From contig JAPJBO010000512.1 in assembly GCA_030068145.1 (NCBI GenBank), forward strand, positions 21,001-85,000: DNA of 64,000 nucleotides. The letters run 5' to 3'. Each line of letters opens with the position of its first letter. Positions within the stretch are counted from its first letter, which is position 1. The notes under the pieces were generated by a model, which saw only the letters and a list, made by a program, of their open reading frames with translations, had not been told where the DNA came from and ran no database searches. The DNA is from Diplonema papillatum (taxonomy: Eukaryota; Euglenozoa; Diplonemea; Diplonemida; Diplonemidae). Both the position numbers and the translations under genes were made by a program. Of the stretch, positions 31,246 through 39,859 are shown one piece after another.

Positions 31246-31366
31246 AATAGAGCATCTATTTGGTATCGGAAAGTAGGTGCGAGATCAGGCAAACCTTGTG
31301 CGCTAGCTTCGTTTAACCGTGAATCTAATAATCAGGGCTTACCCCACATTCTCGCTTTCATTTTAT
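31241..31366 (+). repeat. Split repeat A1
   Basis: Starts GTTTGAATAGAGCATCTATT and ends CCACATTCTCGCTTTCATTT. It differs from A2 at very few sites (GAATAG/GAAATAG, TTGG/TTAG). Its last ~20 bases are also the first bases of B. Confidence 0.85.
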
Positions 31367-31387
31367 TCCCATTCTCCCCAAGTAATA

Positions 31388-31585
31388 ATGCCGATCCGCA
31401 AGGATAGCCGCACGCGCCGGGCCGCGCTGAACCGTCGACGGGTGATGGATCCTGACTGGGCGGCTGCTGAGGAAGCGGCGGACGGGGCCACGCGGGAGTG
31501 GCGCATGTGGAACCCGTGCGAGCCCGGGGAGACGATGCACGCCCCTCCTCTTGCGGGAAAGGAAGGAAGGACCGGTCGCTGCTGA
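31388..31585 (+). CDS. Short basic upstream frame of the retrotransposon
   Basis: The first ATG after A1 opens a 65-codon frame beginning MPIRKDSRTRRAALNRRRV, strongly basic and then acidic. It is GC-rich like the RT frame and overlaps it (the RT frame is open from 31471) in the -1 phase. The heptamer G GGA AAG at 31555-31561 sits in the correct phase for -1 slippage, after which translation would enter the RT frame. It could be a gag remnant fused by deletion, or the start of a frameshifted RT polyprotein. I cannot assign a domain. Confidence 0.5.
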   Translation: MPIRKDSRTRRAALNRRRVMDPDWAAAEEAADGATREWRMWNPCEPGETMHAPPLAGKEGRTGRC

Positions 31586-33687
31586 GGACCGGCTTGGAAC
31601 GGTCGCCTGGGGGCTGGTCCCCCCCAGCCGACTCCGAACTTGAAGGACCTGGCGGGAGCATGACGACTGCTCTGCTCTCGTCGCCTGCTGACGATGGCGG
31701 AAAGCAGGAAGACCCGGGAAGCGCACCGACCAATGCTCCCGGGCACCACCCAGCTCGCCCCTCCTTCTGCGACAGTCGTTTCCCAACGCGACAGAAACCC
31801 TTGCCCGACGCCGGCTTTTTGCCTCGGCAGGTCAGGGGGTTGAAGTCGCGAAGGTCGAGACTGCTCAGGGGGAGGCAGCTTTTCCTGCGGCTCCACCCCC
31901 ACTTCTACGACCCCCCGACCGCAGTTCCCCTCGGCTACCTGCCACCGGAGACGAGGGGCCTCACTCCGGGAATCGGTGCCCCGAGATCGACGAGGCCGCT
32001 CGACGTCACGGCTGTGCCGCCGATCGATCTCCGCGGCCTCCGGAGCCTAGCTGGCCCCGGGGCCCGCTTGCACGGCCTGCTCGACCTCCTGACGGACGGA
32101 CACTCCTTCCGTCGGAAGTTGTTGGAAGTGCCTGTCCTGCCGGGTCGGAAGAGCGACGCATTTGCCCGGCATGCGGTGACGCTGGAAGGTGTCGGGTTTG
32201 TGGAGCGGGTTCCTCGGTCGCAGCCGCTGAAGTGCGTCCTGCCGGCATTCGCCGTCGAGAAGGGCGAGCAGCACTCGCGCGCCATCGTCGACGGCCGCCC
32301 GCTGAACGAGCTGATGGAGCCCCCGCCGAAGTTCAGCCTCTTGCGTGTCGACGAGGTCATCAAGAAGATGATGTCGAAGTCACACGCAGTCGTAGTTGAC
32401 CTGAAGTCCTACTTTTTCCAATTCCCAGTAGGACGGTCGACGTCGGCATTCTTCGGGCTTCGAACGAAGAGGCCGGACGGGGGCGTGGCCCTGTATCGGT
32501 GGCGCCGTCTGACGATGGGCTGGTCGTACTCGCCGGTGATTGCGCAGGACTCCGCACTCGTCGTCACGGAGCCTGCGAAGGACGACAGGGTCGTCTGGTA
32601 CGACGACTGGGCCCTCGTCGGTGACTGTCCGGACGCGCTTCGCGCAGTGCGCGACCGAGTCCTGCGACGCGCCCGCCAGGTGCGCATGACGGTCAACGAC
32701 GAGAAGTCCGTCCTCGAGCCCAGCTCGACGCCGGTTGTCTTGGGGGTCGAGTTTGACCTCGCGGCGAAGAGGTACCGACTGAAGCAGGAGTGGGCGAGGA
32801 AGGCGCACCTCCTCTTTTGCTCGGTCGGTTCGATGCAGATGACTTTGCGTGGCGTTTGGAAGGTCGTCGGAACCGCCATTTGGGCATGGACGGTGTGGGG
32901 CACGCCACTCTGCAGAGTGAGCCCGGTGCTTGCCTGGATGGGGACCCTGGCGCACCAAGTCCTGACCGGTTCCCTGGGCTGGGAGTCGCTGGTCCGCGTG
33001 AGCGACGACGTTCTTCCGTTCCTGGCTGGGGTGAGGCGGCGCCTGTCGGGCAATCGATGGGTCGTTTTCGACTCGAAGCAGCGGGACACCCTCGTGGAGG
33101 CGTGGTCCGACGCCAGCATGCAGGGATGGGCCTGGCTAGTGGGTTCCATGGCGATGTGGGGCCCATGGAGGGATGCACCGCAGCACATCTTCTTCGCCGA
33201 GCTTACGGCGGCCAAGTTTGCGGTTGCGTATGCGGCTTCGCGGTCTCCGCTGTCGACAATCAGAATATTTGTCGACAACTTGCCCGCCGTCAACTGCCTG
33301 AAGAACTGGAAGTCGAAGACCGAGCTCGGGAACCTCATCCTGTGCCAGGTGCGCGACGTCTTGGAGGAACACCAGTGTATCCTCGAGACTGTATGGGTCC
33401 CGACTGCTGAACAACTGGCAGACGTCTGGACACGGATCCATACAGGCGGGGTATCCGGCCGCCCCGGACCCCGTTCTGTGTTGCATGAGGTTCCTTACCT
33501 CGAAAGTTTTGTATTTGCGCTCCTGATAGCGCTGTTTTCTTTTTGCGAGACCCGGAGGCAGCGGGATCTCAGCTCATTGAGTTTCACGTCCAGGGATTTT
33601 TATTCCACATTCTCGCTTTCATTTCACCAACCCTGTGACAATTATCATCTTCACCGTTTCTGCCAACGCGACCTTTTCCGAGTTTGA
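31498..33687 (+). CDS. Reverse transcriptase / RNase H of split-repeat retrotransposon
   Basis: Open for 729 codons counting from GTG at 31498; the first ATG is at 31660 (675 codons), and the frame has no stop back to 31471. Residues ~260-450 are the RT: VDGRPLN, motif A VVDLKSYFFQFP with Asp301, and motif C YDDW with Asp369 and Asp370. Residues ~520-650 are RNase H with the acidic set Asp538 (WSDAS), Glu568 (FAELTAA), Asp593 (FVDN) and Asp642 (LADVWTR). RT directly joined to this RNase H and an ADVWTR ending is the pattern of DIRS/Ngaro/VIPER-type elements. It has no protease, integrase or endonuclease. The last ~50 codons run through untranslated-looking DNA and B1, and the stop TGA (33685-33687) is formed by the first bases of A2. 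The codon use is G/C-ending. It appears intact and potentially active. Initiation is unclear: internal ATG or -1 frameshift from the upstream frame. Confidence 0.85.
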   Translation: MAHVEPVRARGDDARPSSCGKGRKDRSLLRTGLERSPGGWSPPADSELEGPGGSMTTALLSSPADDGGKQEDPGSAPTNAPGHHPARPSFCDSRFPTRQKPLPDAGFLPRQVRGLKSRRSRLLRGRQLFLRLHPHFYDPPTAVPLGYLPPETRGLTPGIGAPRSTRPLDVTAVPPIDLRGLRSLAGPGARLHGLLDLLTDGHSFRRKLLEVPVLPGRKSDAFARHAVTLEGVGFVERVPRSQPLKCVLPAFAVEKGEQHSRAIVDGRPLNELMEPPPKFSLLRVDEVIKKMMSKSHAVVVDLKSYFFQFPVGRSTSAFFGLRTKRPDGGVALYRWRRLTMGWSYSPVIAQDSALVVTEPAKDDRVVWYDDWALVGDCPDALRAVRDRVLRRARQVRMTVNDEKSVLEPSSTPVVLGVEFDLAAKRYRLKQEWARKAHLLFCSVGSMQMTLRGVWKVVGTAIWAWTVWGTPLCRVSPVLAWMGTLAHQVLTGSLGWESLVRVSDDVLPFLAGVRRRLSGNRWVVFDSKQRDTLVEAWSDASMQGWAWLVGSMAMWGPWRDAPQHIFFAELTAAKFAVAYAASRSPLSTIRIFVDNLPAVNCLKNWKSKTELGNLILCQVRDVLEEHQCILETVWVPTAEQLADVWTRIHTGGVSGRPGPRSVLHEVPYLESFVFALLIALFSFCETRRQRDLSSLSFTSRDFYSTFSLSFHQPCDNYHLHRFCQRDLFRV
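31555..31561 (+). promoter_or_regulatory. Candidate -1 ribosomal frameshift heptamer
   Basis: G GGA AAG is read as Gly-Lys in the upstream frame and as GGG AAA in the RT frame. It fits X XXY YYZ, lies inside the 115-base overlap and is 22 bases before the upstream stop. Z = G is a poor base for eukaryotic -1 sites, and no pseudoknot was computed. Confidence 0.3.
33605..33681 (+). repeat. Split repeat B1
   Basis: CCACATTCTCGCTTTCATTT to GCCAACGCGACCTTTTCCGA, directly abutting A2. It overlaps the end of the RT frame. Confidence 0.85.
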
Positions 33688-33805
33688 AATAGAGCATCTA
33701 TTTAGTATCGGAAAGTAGGTGCGAGATCAGGCAAACCTTGTGCGCTAGCTTCGTTTAACCGTGAATCTAATAATCAGGGCTTACCCCACATTCTCGCTTT
33801 CATTT
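33682..33805 (+). repeat. Split repeat A2
   Basis: GTTTGAAATAGAGCATCTAT onwards, copying A1. It supplies the RT stop codon. Confidence 0.85.
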
Positions 33806-33862
33806 CACCAACCCTGTGACAATTATCATCTTCACCGTTTCTGCCAACGCGACCTTTTCCGA
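33786..33862 (+). repeat. Split repeat B2 (right end)
   Basis: Repeats B1 to CCTTTTCCGA, then the sequence becomes (GA)n at 33863. It shares its first 20 bases with the end of A2. Confidence 0.85.
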
Positions 33863-34066
<204 letters not shown>

Positions 34067-34139
34067 GACAGAGAGAGAGGGAGAGATCTGACGCACCGTT
34101 TCACCCATTCGTTTCTTCCCCGTGGAAGAATAACATTGG

Positions 34140-34396
34140 AAAAAAAAGAAGAAGAAAAAAGAAAAAGGCGGCTCCTGGTCCAGGAACGTGCCGGTCAACC
34201 ACAGCTTGCAAAGCTTGAGTCGGAGGCAGCACAGTGCCACAACCCCGTCCGCTCTGCCCTGCGGCTGACCGTCTCGACGAGCCTGTGTTCAGCGCGAGCG
34301 CCAAGCCCCAAGGTGCGCCAGGCCTTGATGCTTTAGTTTGGGAAATCGGTAGCCACTTGACCCGTAGGCCCGTGGCTCTGCAGTACCGCCGAAGGA
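34140..34396 (+). repeat. E retroposon
   Basis: An A-rich leader (AAAAAAAGAAGAAGAAAAAA), then GGCGGCTCCTGGTCCAGGAA to CTGCAGTACCGCCGAA. The 3' end after GCCGAA is lost. Confidence 0.65.
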
Positions 34397-34422
34397 TGGG
34401 CGGGGGGGAATCTTAGTTTCGT

Positions 34423-34475
34423 GTTCAGGCGCTACTGTGTCTCTCATGTGTTTGATGCTAGCATCAAGTCGAAGA
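34423..34475. repeat. C repeat copy, worn
   Basis: TTCAGGCGCTACTGTGTCTC, TGTTTGATGCTAGCATCAAG and TCGAAGAAG, then a G run. Confidence 0.5.
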
Positions 34476-34646
34476 AGGGGGGGGGGGGGGGGAGAATCGA
34501 CACGTAGATCCCAATTACGGGTGCTGTGTCAGTTGTTAAGCTCGCATTCCGCACCCAAGTTCAAGAAGGACTCGGGCGGCAGACCGGACTGTGGACGAGG
34601 GCGCGTGGTGGGCAGAGAGCAAACGTCGTCGGTGGCGAGCGCAGTT

Positions 34647-34725
34647 TTTAGAGTTAAAGTTCGCTTGAGAATCCGGGATTTCAGAGTCTCCGGGTGACCT
34701 TTCGTCGAATGGGTTCTTGTAAGGC
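34647..34725 (-). repeat. B-tail retroposon, type 4
   Basis: TTTTTAGAGTTAAAGTTCGC..GACCTTTCGTCGAATGGGTT. The tail keeps the minus-strand GHPETLKSRILKR reading. Confidence 0.6.
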
Positions 34726-34851
34726 TAATATGGTACCCCCGAAACCCCCGTATTGCGTAGTTCCTGCATCGTTCCTCTCCGAGGCAGTCTGGGCACAAGG
34801 AGGTGGGTTAGAAAGGATCCGGTGATCGTTCTTTGATTTTCTAGAGTGTAA

Positions 34852-35048
34852 GTTCACTTAGAGATCCGGTGTTCCGGGTGACCATAGTCGTAGAGGTTCC
34901 TTTAAGGTATCGTATACAAGTGTGCGTATCGAACCGTATCTGCGGTAGTGGCAGTATGTGTGCTTGTGCGTGTACTTTTGTTGCCTATTGCCGACTATTC
35001 GACTATTTTAGAGCGCAAGCTCGCTTAGGGATCCGGGGTTTTTATCTT
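34852..35048 (-). repeat. Two nested B-tail copies, type 1
   Basis: One copy at 34852 (AGAGTGTAAGTTCACTTAGA..GACCATAGTCG) runs through AAGGTATCGTATACAAGTGT to CCGACTATTCGACTATTTT. A second partial tail (AGAGCGCAAGCTCGCTTAGG, ATCCGGGGTTTTTATC) begins at 35011 inside the final segment. Confidence 0.6.
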
Positions 35049-35090
35049 TTTAGAGCGCGCCCTCATTTCCTACGTGTCTCGTCACTTCCG

Positions 35091-35160
35091 GGTTCTTGCG
35101 TATAAGTCGATCTTTGAGTGCGTGAGCCCCTCCGAAGAAAGGTCCATCACACTTTCCGGG
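35091..35160 (+). repeat. L repeat fragment
   Basis: GTTCTTGCGTATAAGTCGAT..CTCCGAAGAAAGGTCCATCA, shared with 43969 and 44354. Confidence 0.6.
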
Positions 35161-35211
35161 TTCTTGCGACCGACACTTTTGCTGTCTGGGAGGAACTGCC
35201 CGTCGTGGGGA

Positions 35212-35470
35212 AATACTCAACGTAGCTGCTTTGACTCCGGGAATGGAAGGGAGGAAGTATAGAGGTAGAGGGGAAAATACAATACAAATACAATCTGATT
35301 TGTTCTTCGCTTACACCAGGACTTTTGACCTGTTGTATTTGTGTGATTAGTCCCGCATGACCTCACGTCCGTTCAACACGTGGTTCGGTAGTTACAGCAC
35401 TTAGGATCCCCTCGGTTCTTTGTCTGGCAGCTATTGTCGAGCATTTCCTTCCAAGCTGGCGCTTATGTAA
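35212..35470 (+). repeat. A retroposon
   Basis: Starts AATACTCAACGTAGCTGC, with deletions after ACACCA and around GTGATT.GTC. Ends CTTATGTAA. Confidence 0.7.
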
Positions 35471-35556
35471 GAGTGTACACCCGCAAACAACGATTCCCTC
35501 TGTCCTGTCCACACGCTGCTCCGCACAGCCCGAGCAAGTAGGCAAGAACCTCGAGG

Positions 35557-35592
35557 GCGAGAGAGAGAGAGAGAGAGAGAAAGAGAGGAAGA
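35557..35592 (+). repeat. Short (GA)n
   Basis: GA units between two A copies, ending AGAGGAAGA. Confidence 0.9.
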
Positions 35593-35893
35593 AATACTCG
35601 ACGTAGCTGCTTCGACTCCGAATGGTAGGGAGGAAATATAGAGGTAAGGGGCGAATACAATACAAACACAATCAGATTTGTTTCCACTTACACCACCGTG
35701 TGTTGTTTTCTCACTCAGAACTTTGATCTGTTGTGTTTGTGTGATTTGTCGTGTAGGGGTAGACCCGCATGACCTCACGTCCGTTCAACACGTGGTTCGG
35801 TAGTTACAGCACTTGAGATCCCTTCTGTTCTTTGTCGGGCAGCATCGTCGAGCATTTCCTTTCAAGCTGGCGCTTTTGTAAAAAAAAAAAAAA
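35593..35893 (+). repeat. A retroposon, full length
   Basis: Starts AATACTCGACGTAGCTGC and ends CTGGCGCTTTTGTA with a run of 14 A. Confidence 0.75.
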
Positions 35894-35987
35894 CAAGTCA
35901 AAGGGGTGTGTGTGGTGGCCATGCCCTAGCTTTCCCAGGGCGGCCTAACCCACCCGCCAGCGCGTGGCAAAAAAAGAAGGAAAAACG

Positions 35988-36020
<33 letters not shown>

Positions 36021-36283
36021 CTCGCTCCGGACCGACGGTATTCCGACGCTGGGTTGAAATACCCAGCGTCGGTTTTCTGTTGAAAAGAGGAGAGGGAGAG
36101 GCCGCGATAAGCACTGTTGTTTCAGCAATATACGCGGCGATGTGGAGCGGGCGGTCATATACTTACTTAGGCGACCTAGTAAAAATCAGCAACCTTGGCT
36201 CGCGTAGCATCTTTAGACGAGGGCAGGGGTGGGGGGGTCAGCGCTCTTGTTCAGGATCAGCCACTTTGGCCAGATGGCCGGAT
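35894..36283. other. No supported gene
   Basis: CGACGCTGGGT.GAAATACCCAGCGTCG around 36044-36072 is a near-perfect hairpin next to ~31 T (35990-36020). Otherwise I see nothing. Confidence 0.45.
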
Positions 36284-36285
36284 AA

Positions 36286-36536
36286 ACCAGACCCCCCTTC
36301 TACAGTGCACGCATGCAGTTGCCTTGGCGGCTGGGTGGTCAAATTCTCGAAAGGTGAAATGGTCAAAATTCCCTGCCAAAAAAGGGCCCACAAAATTTTT
36401 CCAAGTGTGGTATTCGGGGTATTTGGGCCCAAAAAAAAAATTTTCTTTTTCTGACCGCCCACCGTGGTGACCACCTTGGAGTGTCACAGGTAGCGTCTCC
36501 CCCTCCACAGTGAAAATAGCCTATGGGGGGGTCAGC
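36286..36536 (+). mobile_element. H MITE copy
   Basis: AGACCCCCCTTCTACAGTGC through GCTGGGTGGTCAAATTCTCG and ACCGTGGTGACCACCTTGGA to CCTATGGGGGGGTCAG. A GCACGCATGC insert lies in the left end. The outer GACCCCCC..GGGGGGTC ends are inverse. Confidence 0.6.
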
Positions 36537-36584
36537 CGGCCGATGGATGGATGGATGGTTCTTAACAAGATGCCTGGGGGGGGG

Positions 36585-36810
36585 TTGCAAGAACGTGCTT
36601 GGAATGGGTATGTGCTCAACACCGCACTGGTCCCGTCTCCGCCCGTGTTTCGGTCCTTTAAGCCACGGACACATAAGGCGGACCATCATCAGCACGGAAC
36701 CTGAGTGTCTGCAGACAGGACTGCGGTGTGGGTCTGGTTTGTAAGGCGGCTGTTCGTAGCTCGTCACAGCCAGGACCACCAGCGCTACCAGAGCACAGGC
36801 GAATCTGTCA
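36585..36810 (+). repeat. Repeat shared with 6772-6990
   Basis: CAAGAACGTGCTTGGAATGG, AAGCCACGGACACATAAGGC, GTGTCTGCAGACAGGACTGC and GCTCGTCACAGCCAGGACCA occur in the same order and with high identity in both places. Confidence 0.7.
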
Positions 36811-36817
36811 CGGGGAG

Positions 36818-37025
36818 ATTGCACTACATTGTCGCACTACATCGTTGCACTACATCGTTTGCACTACATCGCTGCACGACATCGTCGCACTACATCGTTG
36901 CACTGCATCGTTGCATGGTTGCCCTATGCCTACCATAGTGAGCAACGATCATGCAACGATGCAACGATGCAAAAAAAAAAGAAAAAATCCCATGATCCTG
37001 CAACGATGCAACGATGGTTAGGGAT
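36818..37025. repeat. Short-phrase array (GCACTACATCGTT / GCAACGAT)
   Basis: Eight phrases close to TCG.TGCACTACA between 36826 and 36920 are followed by ACGATGCAACGATGC in inverse sense around 36945-37015 (CAACGAT is the complement of ATCGTTG). The region can fold on itself. Confidence 0.65.
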
Positions 37026-37029
37026 ATGT

Positions 37030-37430
37030 GCGCAGGCTTGCACGGCTAGGCGCTTTGGTGGGGGGAAAATCTTAGTTAGTTAGTAGAGGGGGGGGAATAC
37101 TTTTAATTCTGCGTCGGGGGGGGCCGGAGATGCAGTAAGCGAAAGCGAACAAAAACTCAACAGAGAAGTGGTTTTCTAGGAGGAGGGTCTGAGGAAGGCG
37201 TTGTGGACCGTACAGATTGCGTCTCAGCTCAAAAAAGCAGGGACTTTGCGACTCGTCTGAGTGCGAGGAAGCTACGCCGTTCGGAGACTGAAAGATTTAA
37301 TCCAACGTAATCGGAGAAGATCGTAGGAGTTGCCAGTGGAGTGGTGTGACGAGGGTGGAGCCCAGCCTCAGCAACTGGAGCTTAACCTCTTATCGACCGG
37401 GCACCCCTCGACTTTTTTCCGGGGGTTTGG
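37030..37430. other. No supported gene
   Basis: Short frames only; nothing recognised. Confidence 0.4.
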
Positions 37431-37438
37431 GTCTAAAT

Positions 37439-37723
37439 TGAGCCGGTCCACCCCATCGTCTAGCCATGCGTTCTGCTCCAATTCCCTCAGTAAACTGCAA
37501 GACTGTGATAGACTGCGATAGACTGCGATAGACTGCGATAGACTGTGATAGACTGTGATAGACTGTGATAGACTGTGATAGACTGTGATAGACTGTGATA
37601 GACTGTGATAGACTGTGATAGACTGTGATAGACTGTGATAGACTGTGATAGACTGTGATAGACTGTGATAGACTGTGATAGACAGAAGCATGCACTTCGA
37701 TGGGGGAGGGGTGGACCGGCTCA
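37439..37723 (-). mobile_element. TGAGCC TIR element, copy 3, with internal satellite
   Basis: Ends TGAGCCGGTCCACCCC and GGGGTGGACCGGCTCA are perfect inverse repeats (16 bases), flanked by perfect 5-base repeats TAAAT (37434-37438 and 37724-37728). It lies in the opposite orientation to copies 1 and 2. The single TATCACAGT phrase of those copies is here a run of ~18 decamers. Confidence 0.85.
37499..37683 (+). repeat. 10-bp satellite GACTGTGATA, ~18 units
   Basis: The first four units read GACTGCGATA or close to it, the rest GACTGTGATA almost without change, showing spread from one variant. It lies wholly inside the TIR element. Confidence 0.95.
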
Positions 37724-37729
37724 TAAATC

Positions 37730-38245
37730 CTGGTCATGTCAGGTTGGAACCTTGTCGACTCCTCGAGGGGGGGAGCGGGATTTCCGAGGTTCAAGGGCGG
37801 GAATAAAGAGATACGCTTTTCATTCCCGCCCTTGAAAGCTGTTTTTCGACACACTTATCCCAACTTTCTGGCATATCTAAGAAATGGGCTATTTAGCGAC
37901 CCCTGTGGAGGTCGCTGGTAGGTAAGGGGCTCAAAAGCTGGAGGGCTGTCAGGACAGCTATTCCCAGCAGTACTTTGCATAAGAAAATGCAGGTGTGCAC
38001 ACCTGTCAGAGCGAAAGTTCGCTTGACTTTTTTCTCTTTTGCTCGGGCGCGCTTTTTCATGCGCTTTTTGCGATGGAAAAAAACGCATCCGCTTTCTTTT
38101 TTTTTTTTTGTCAGTACTAAAGTACTTTTGGGAATATTGACACGAAGTGTGGCTCCTCGCTGGAAGACTTGTGCAGGTGAACTGATGGGGAAAACACTGT
38201 GACAACAGCCTCCAGGCGACCTCCCCATTCACCCCCACCTGCGGA
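37730..38245. other. No supported gene
   Basis: AAGGGCGGGAATAAAGAG and TTTTCATTCCCGCCCTT at 37791-37834 form a hairpin. Otherwise only short frames. Confidence 0.45.
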
Positions 38246-38247
38246 AA

Positions 38248-38548
38248 AATACTCGACGTAGCTGCTTCGACTCCGAATGGTAGGGAGGAAATATAGAGGT
38301 AAGGGGCAAATACAATACAAACACAATCTGATTTGTTCTTCGCTTACACCACCGTGTGTTGTTTTCTCACTCAGGATTTTTTGACCTGTTGTGTTTGTGT
38401 GATTTGTCGTGTAGGGGTAGACCCGCATGACCTCACGTCCGTTCAACACGTGGTTCGGTAGTTACAGCACTTGGGATCCCTTCTGTTCTTTGTCGGGCAG
38501 CATCGTCGAGCATTTCCTTTCAAGCTGGCGCTTATGTAAAAATAAAAA
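38248..38548 (+). repeat. A retroposon, full length
   Basis: Starts AATACTCGACGTAGCTGC and ends CTTATGTAAAAATAAAAA. Confidence 0.75.
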
Positions 38549-38724
38549 GCACACTCGCCTAGTGTTGGATTCTCTGTCAAGTTTTACTTCTTCTCCGTTT
38601 TCTTTTCTCTTCCAGCGAGCACCCGTGGATACGATATTCTTTGGCTGTACATTTTGTACAATCAGTAGTTGGCGTGTCAGTTACACGCGGATTTTGGTCT
38701 TTTTCGTGTAGTGCACCCGCTTTT

Positions 38725-38870
38725 TCAGAGTTAAAGTTCGCTTGAAATTCCAGAGGTTTAGGGTCTCCGTGTGACCGTTCATCGCGGGTTCTCATAGAGC
38801 AAGAAAGGGCTATGTGGTTACGGGTTGTATATTTAGTGCACGCTTTCGTTATGGGTTGTGGCTAGCCATG
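38725..38870 (-). repeat. B-tail retroposon, type 2
   Basis: CAGAGTTAAAGTTCGCTTGA..GGTCTCCGTGTGACCGTTCA, then GGTTCTCATAGAGCAAGAAA and GGGTTGTATATTTAGTGCAC to TGGCTAGCCATG (a palindrome). Confidence 0.6.
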
Positions 38871-39018
38871 TCCGGGACTGTTTTCAAAAGTGACTGGGGC
38901 GCACTCTCTTTCACGCCAGTCCGGGACTGTTTTCAAAAGTGCCTAGGGCGCACTCTCTTTCACGCCAGTCCGGGACTGTTTTCAAAAGTGCCTAGGGCGC
39001 ACTCTCTTTCACGCCAGC
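38871..39018 (+). repeat. 49-bp tandem array, 3 units
   Basis: TCCGGGACTGTTTTCAAAAG recurs at 38871, 38920 and 38969; each unit ends CTCTCTTTCACGCCAG. The later unit at 39370 in the local duplication has a single copy. Confidence 0.85.
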
Positions 39019-39019
39019 T

Positions 39020-39690
39020 ACTGAGGCTGGGCTCCGACGCTGGGGAAAAGCTTTCAAAAAGGTCGTCGAGAACTCTGACTTGCGCCGCTAAAGGAAGCGC
39101 TTACAGACGTGCGGTCAGGTATTTCGTACGCGAGACTCGCAAACCGGAAGTCTCAGACAACGGTGTCCTAGCAGGTCCTGGTGGAAGCCGCGTCTGGAAA
39201 GCAAAATGAAGCTTGGTGTCATGGGAAGTGGGGGGAAGCCCCCCCCCACCGGCATGTTTTAGAGTGAAAGATCACTTGGAGACACGGGGGTTTACAGTCT
39301 CCGGGTGATCATTGTCGTAAATGTATATTTAGTGCACGCTTTCGTTATGGGTTGTGGCTAGCCATGTCCGGGACTGTTTTCAAAAGTGAGGCTGGGCTCC
39401 GCCGCTGGGGAAAAGCTTTCAAAAAGTCGTCGAGAACCCTGCTAAAGGAAGCGCTTTCAGACGTGCGGTCAGGTATTTCGTACGCGAGACTCGCAAACCG
39501 GAAGTTTCAGACAACGGTGTCCTAGCAGGTCCTGGTGGAAGCCGCGTCTGGAAAGCAAAATGAAGCTTGGTGTCATGGGAAGTGGGGGTAAGAGGGGGTA
39601 ATTTCCTCCCCCGCACCGGCATGTTTTAGAGTGAAAGATCACTTGGAGACACGGGGGTTTACAGTCTCCGGGTGATCATTGTCGTAAATG
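39020..39690 (+). repeat. ~365-bp segmental duplication
   Basis: GAGGCTGGGCTCCG through GCAAACCGGAAG, GTCCTAGCAGGTCCTGGTGG and the B tail at 39256 recurs at 39388-39687 with the B tail at 39624. The second unit also repeats the type-2 end (TATATTTAGTGCACGCTTTC) at 39322. Differences are small insertions and scattered changes. Confidence 0.8.
39256..39318 (-). repeat. B-tail copy
   Basis: AGAGTGAAAGATCACTTGGA..GGGTGATCATTGTCG. Part of the local duplication. Confidence 0.6.
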
Positions 39691-39810
39691 GTTCCTTTAA
39701 GGATTTCGTATACTAGTGTGCGTATCGTACCTGCGGTAGTGGCAGTACGTGTGCTTGTACGTGTGTCTTAGTTGCCTATTGCCGACTATTTGACTTATTT
39801 TAGAGCGCGT
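39624..39810 (-). repeat. B-tail retroposon, type 1
   Basis: The same tail as 39256, now followed by the type-1 body (GGTTCCTTTAAGGATTTCGT to TTGCCGACTATTTGACTTAT). Confidence 0.6.
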
Positions 39811-39859
39811 TCTCGTTTCCTATGTGTCTTGACCTTTCCGGGGGTTTAGAGTGAAAAGT

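Larger units (their letters stand above)
31241..33862 (+). mobile_element. Split-direct-repeat retrotransposon (VIPER/Ngaro-like), 2.6 kb
   Basis: The element has the layout A1 - coding - B1 - A2 - B2. A1 (31241-31366) is nearly identical to A2 (33682-33805), and B1 (33605-33681) to B2 (33786-33862). This arrangement of split direct repeats is characteristic of tyrosine-recombinase retrotransposons of the Ngaro/PAT/VIPER/TATE kind. Inside are a short frame and an RT/RNase H frame. Related elements are usually 4 kb or more with gag and tyrosine recombinase genes; neither is recognisable here, so this is probably a deletion derivative moved in trans, or a lineage without its own recombinase. 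Both flanks are (GA)n, so target features cannot be judged. Confidence 0.8.

Noticed and set aside
32006-32274. Separate small proteins opposite the RT N-terminus
   Set aside because: Overlapping minus-strand frames in low-complexity Arg/Ala/Gly composition; shadows.
31332-33486. Several long frames on the minus strand and in other plus phases opposite the RT (up to 309 codons)
   Set aside because: They are shadows created by the GC-rich, G/C-ending codons of the RT gene; none has a recognisable motif.
37499-37683. CRISPR-like regular repeats (also 40862-42060)
   Set aside because: No spacers: the 10-bp array is contiguous and the 60-bp satellite monomers are continuous with graded divergence. 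The genome is eukaryotic.
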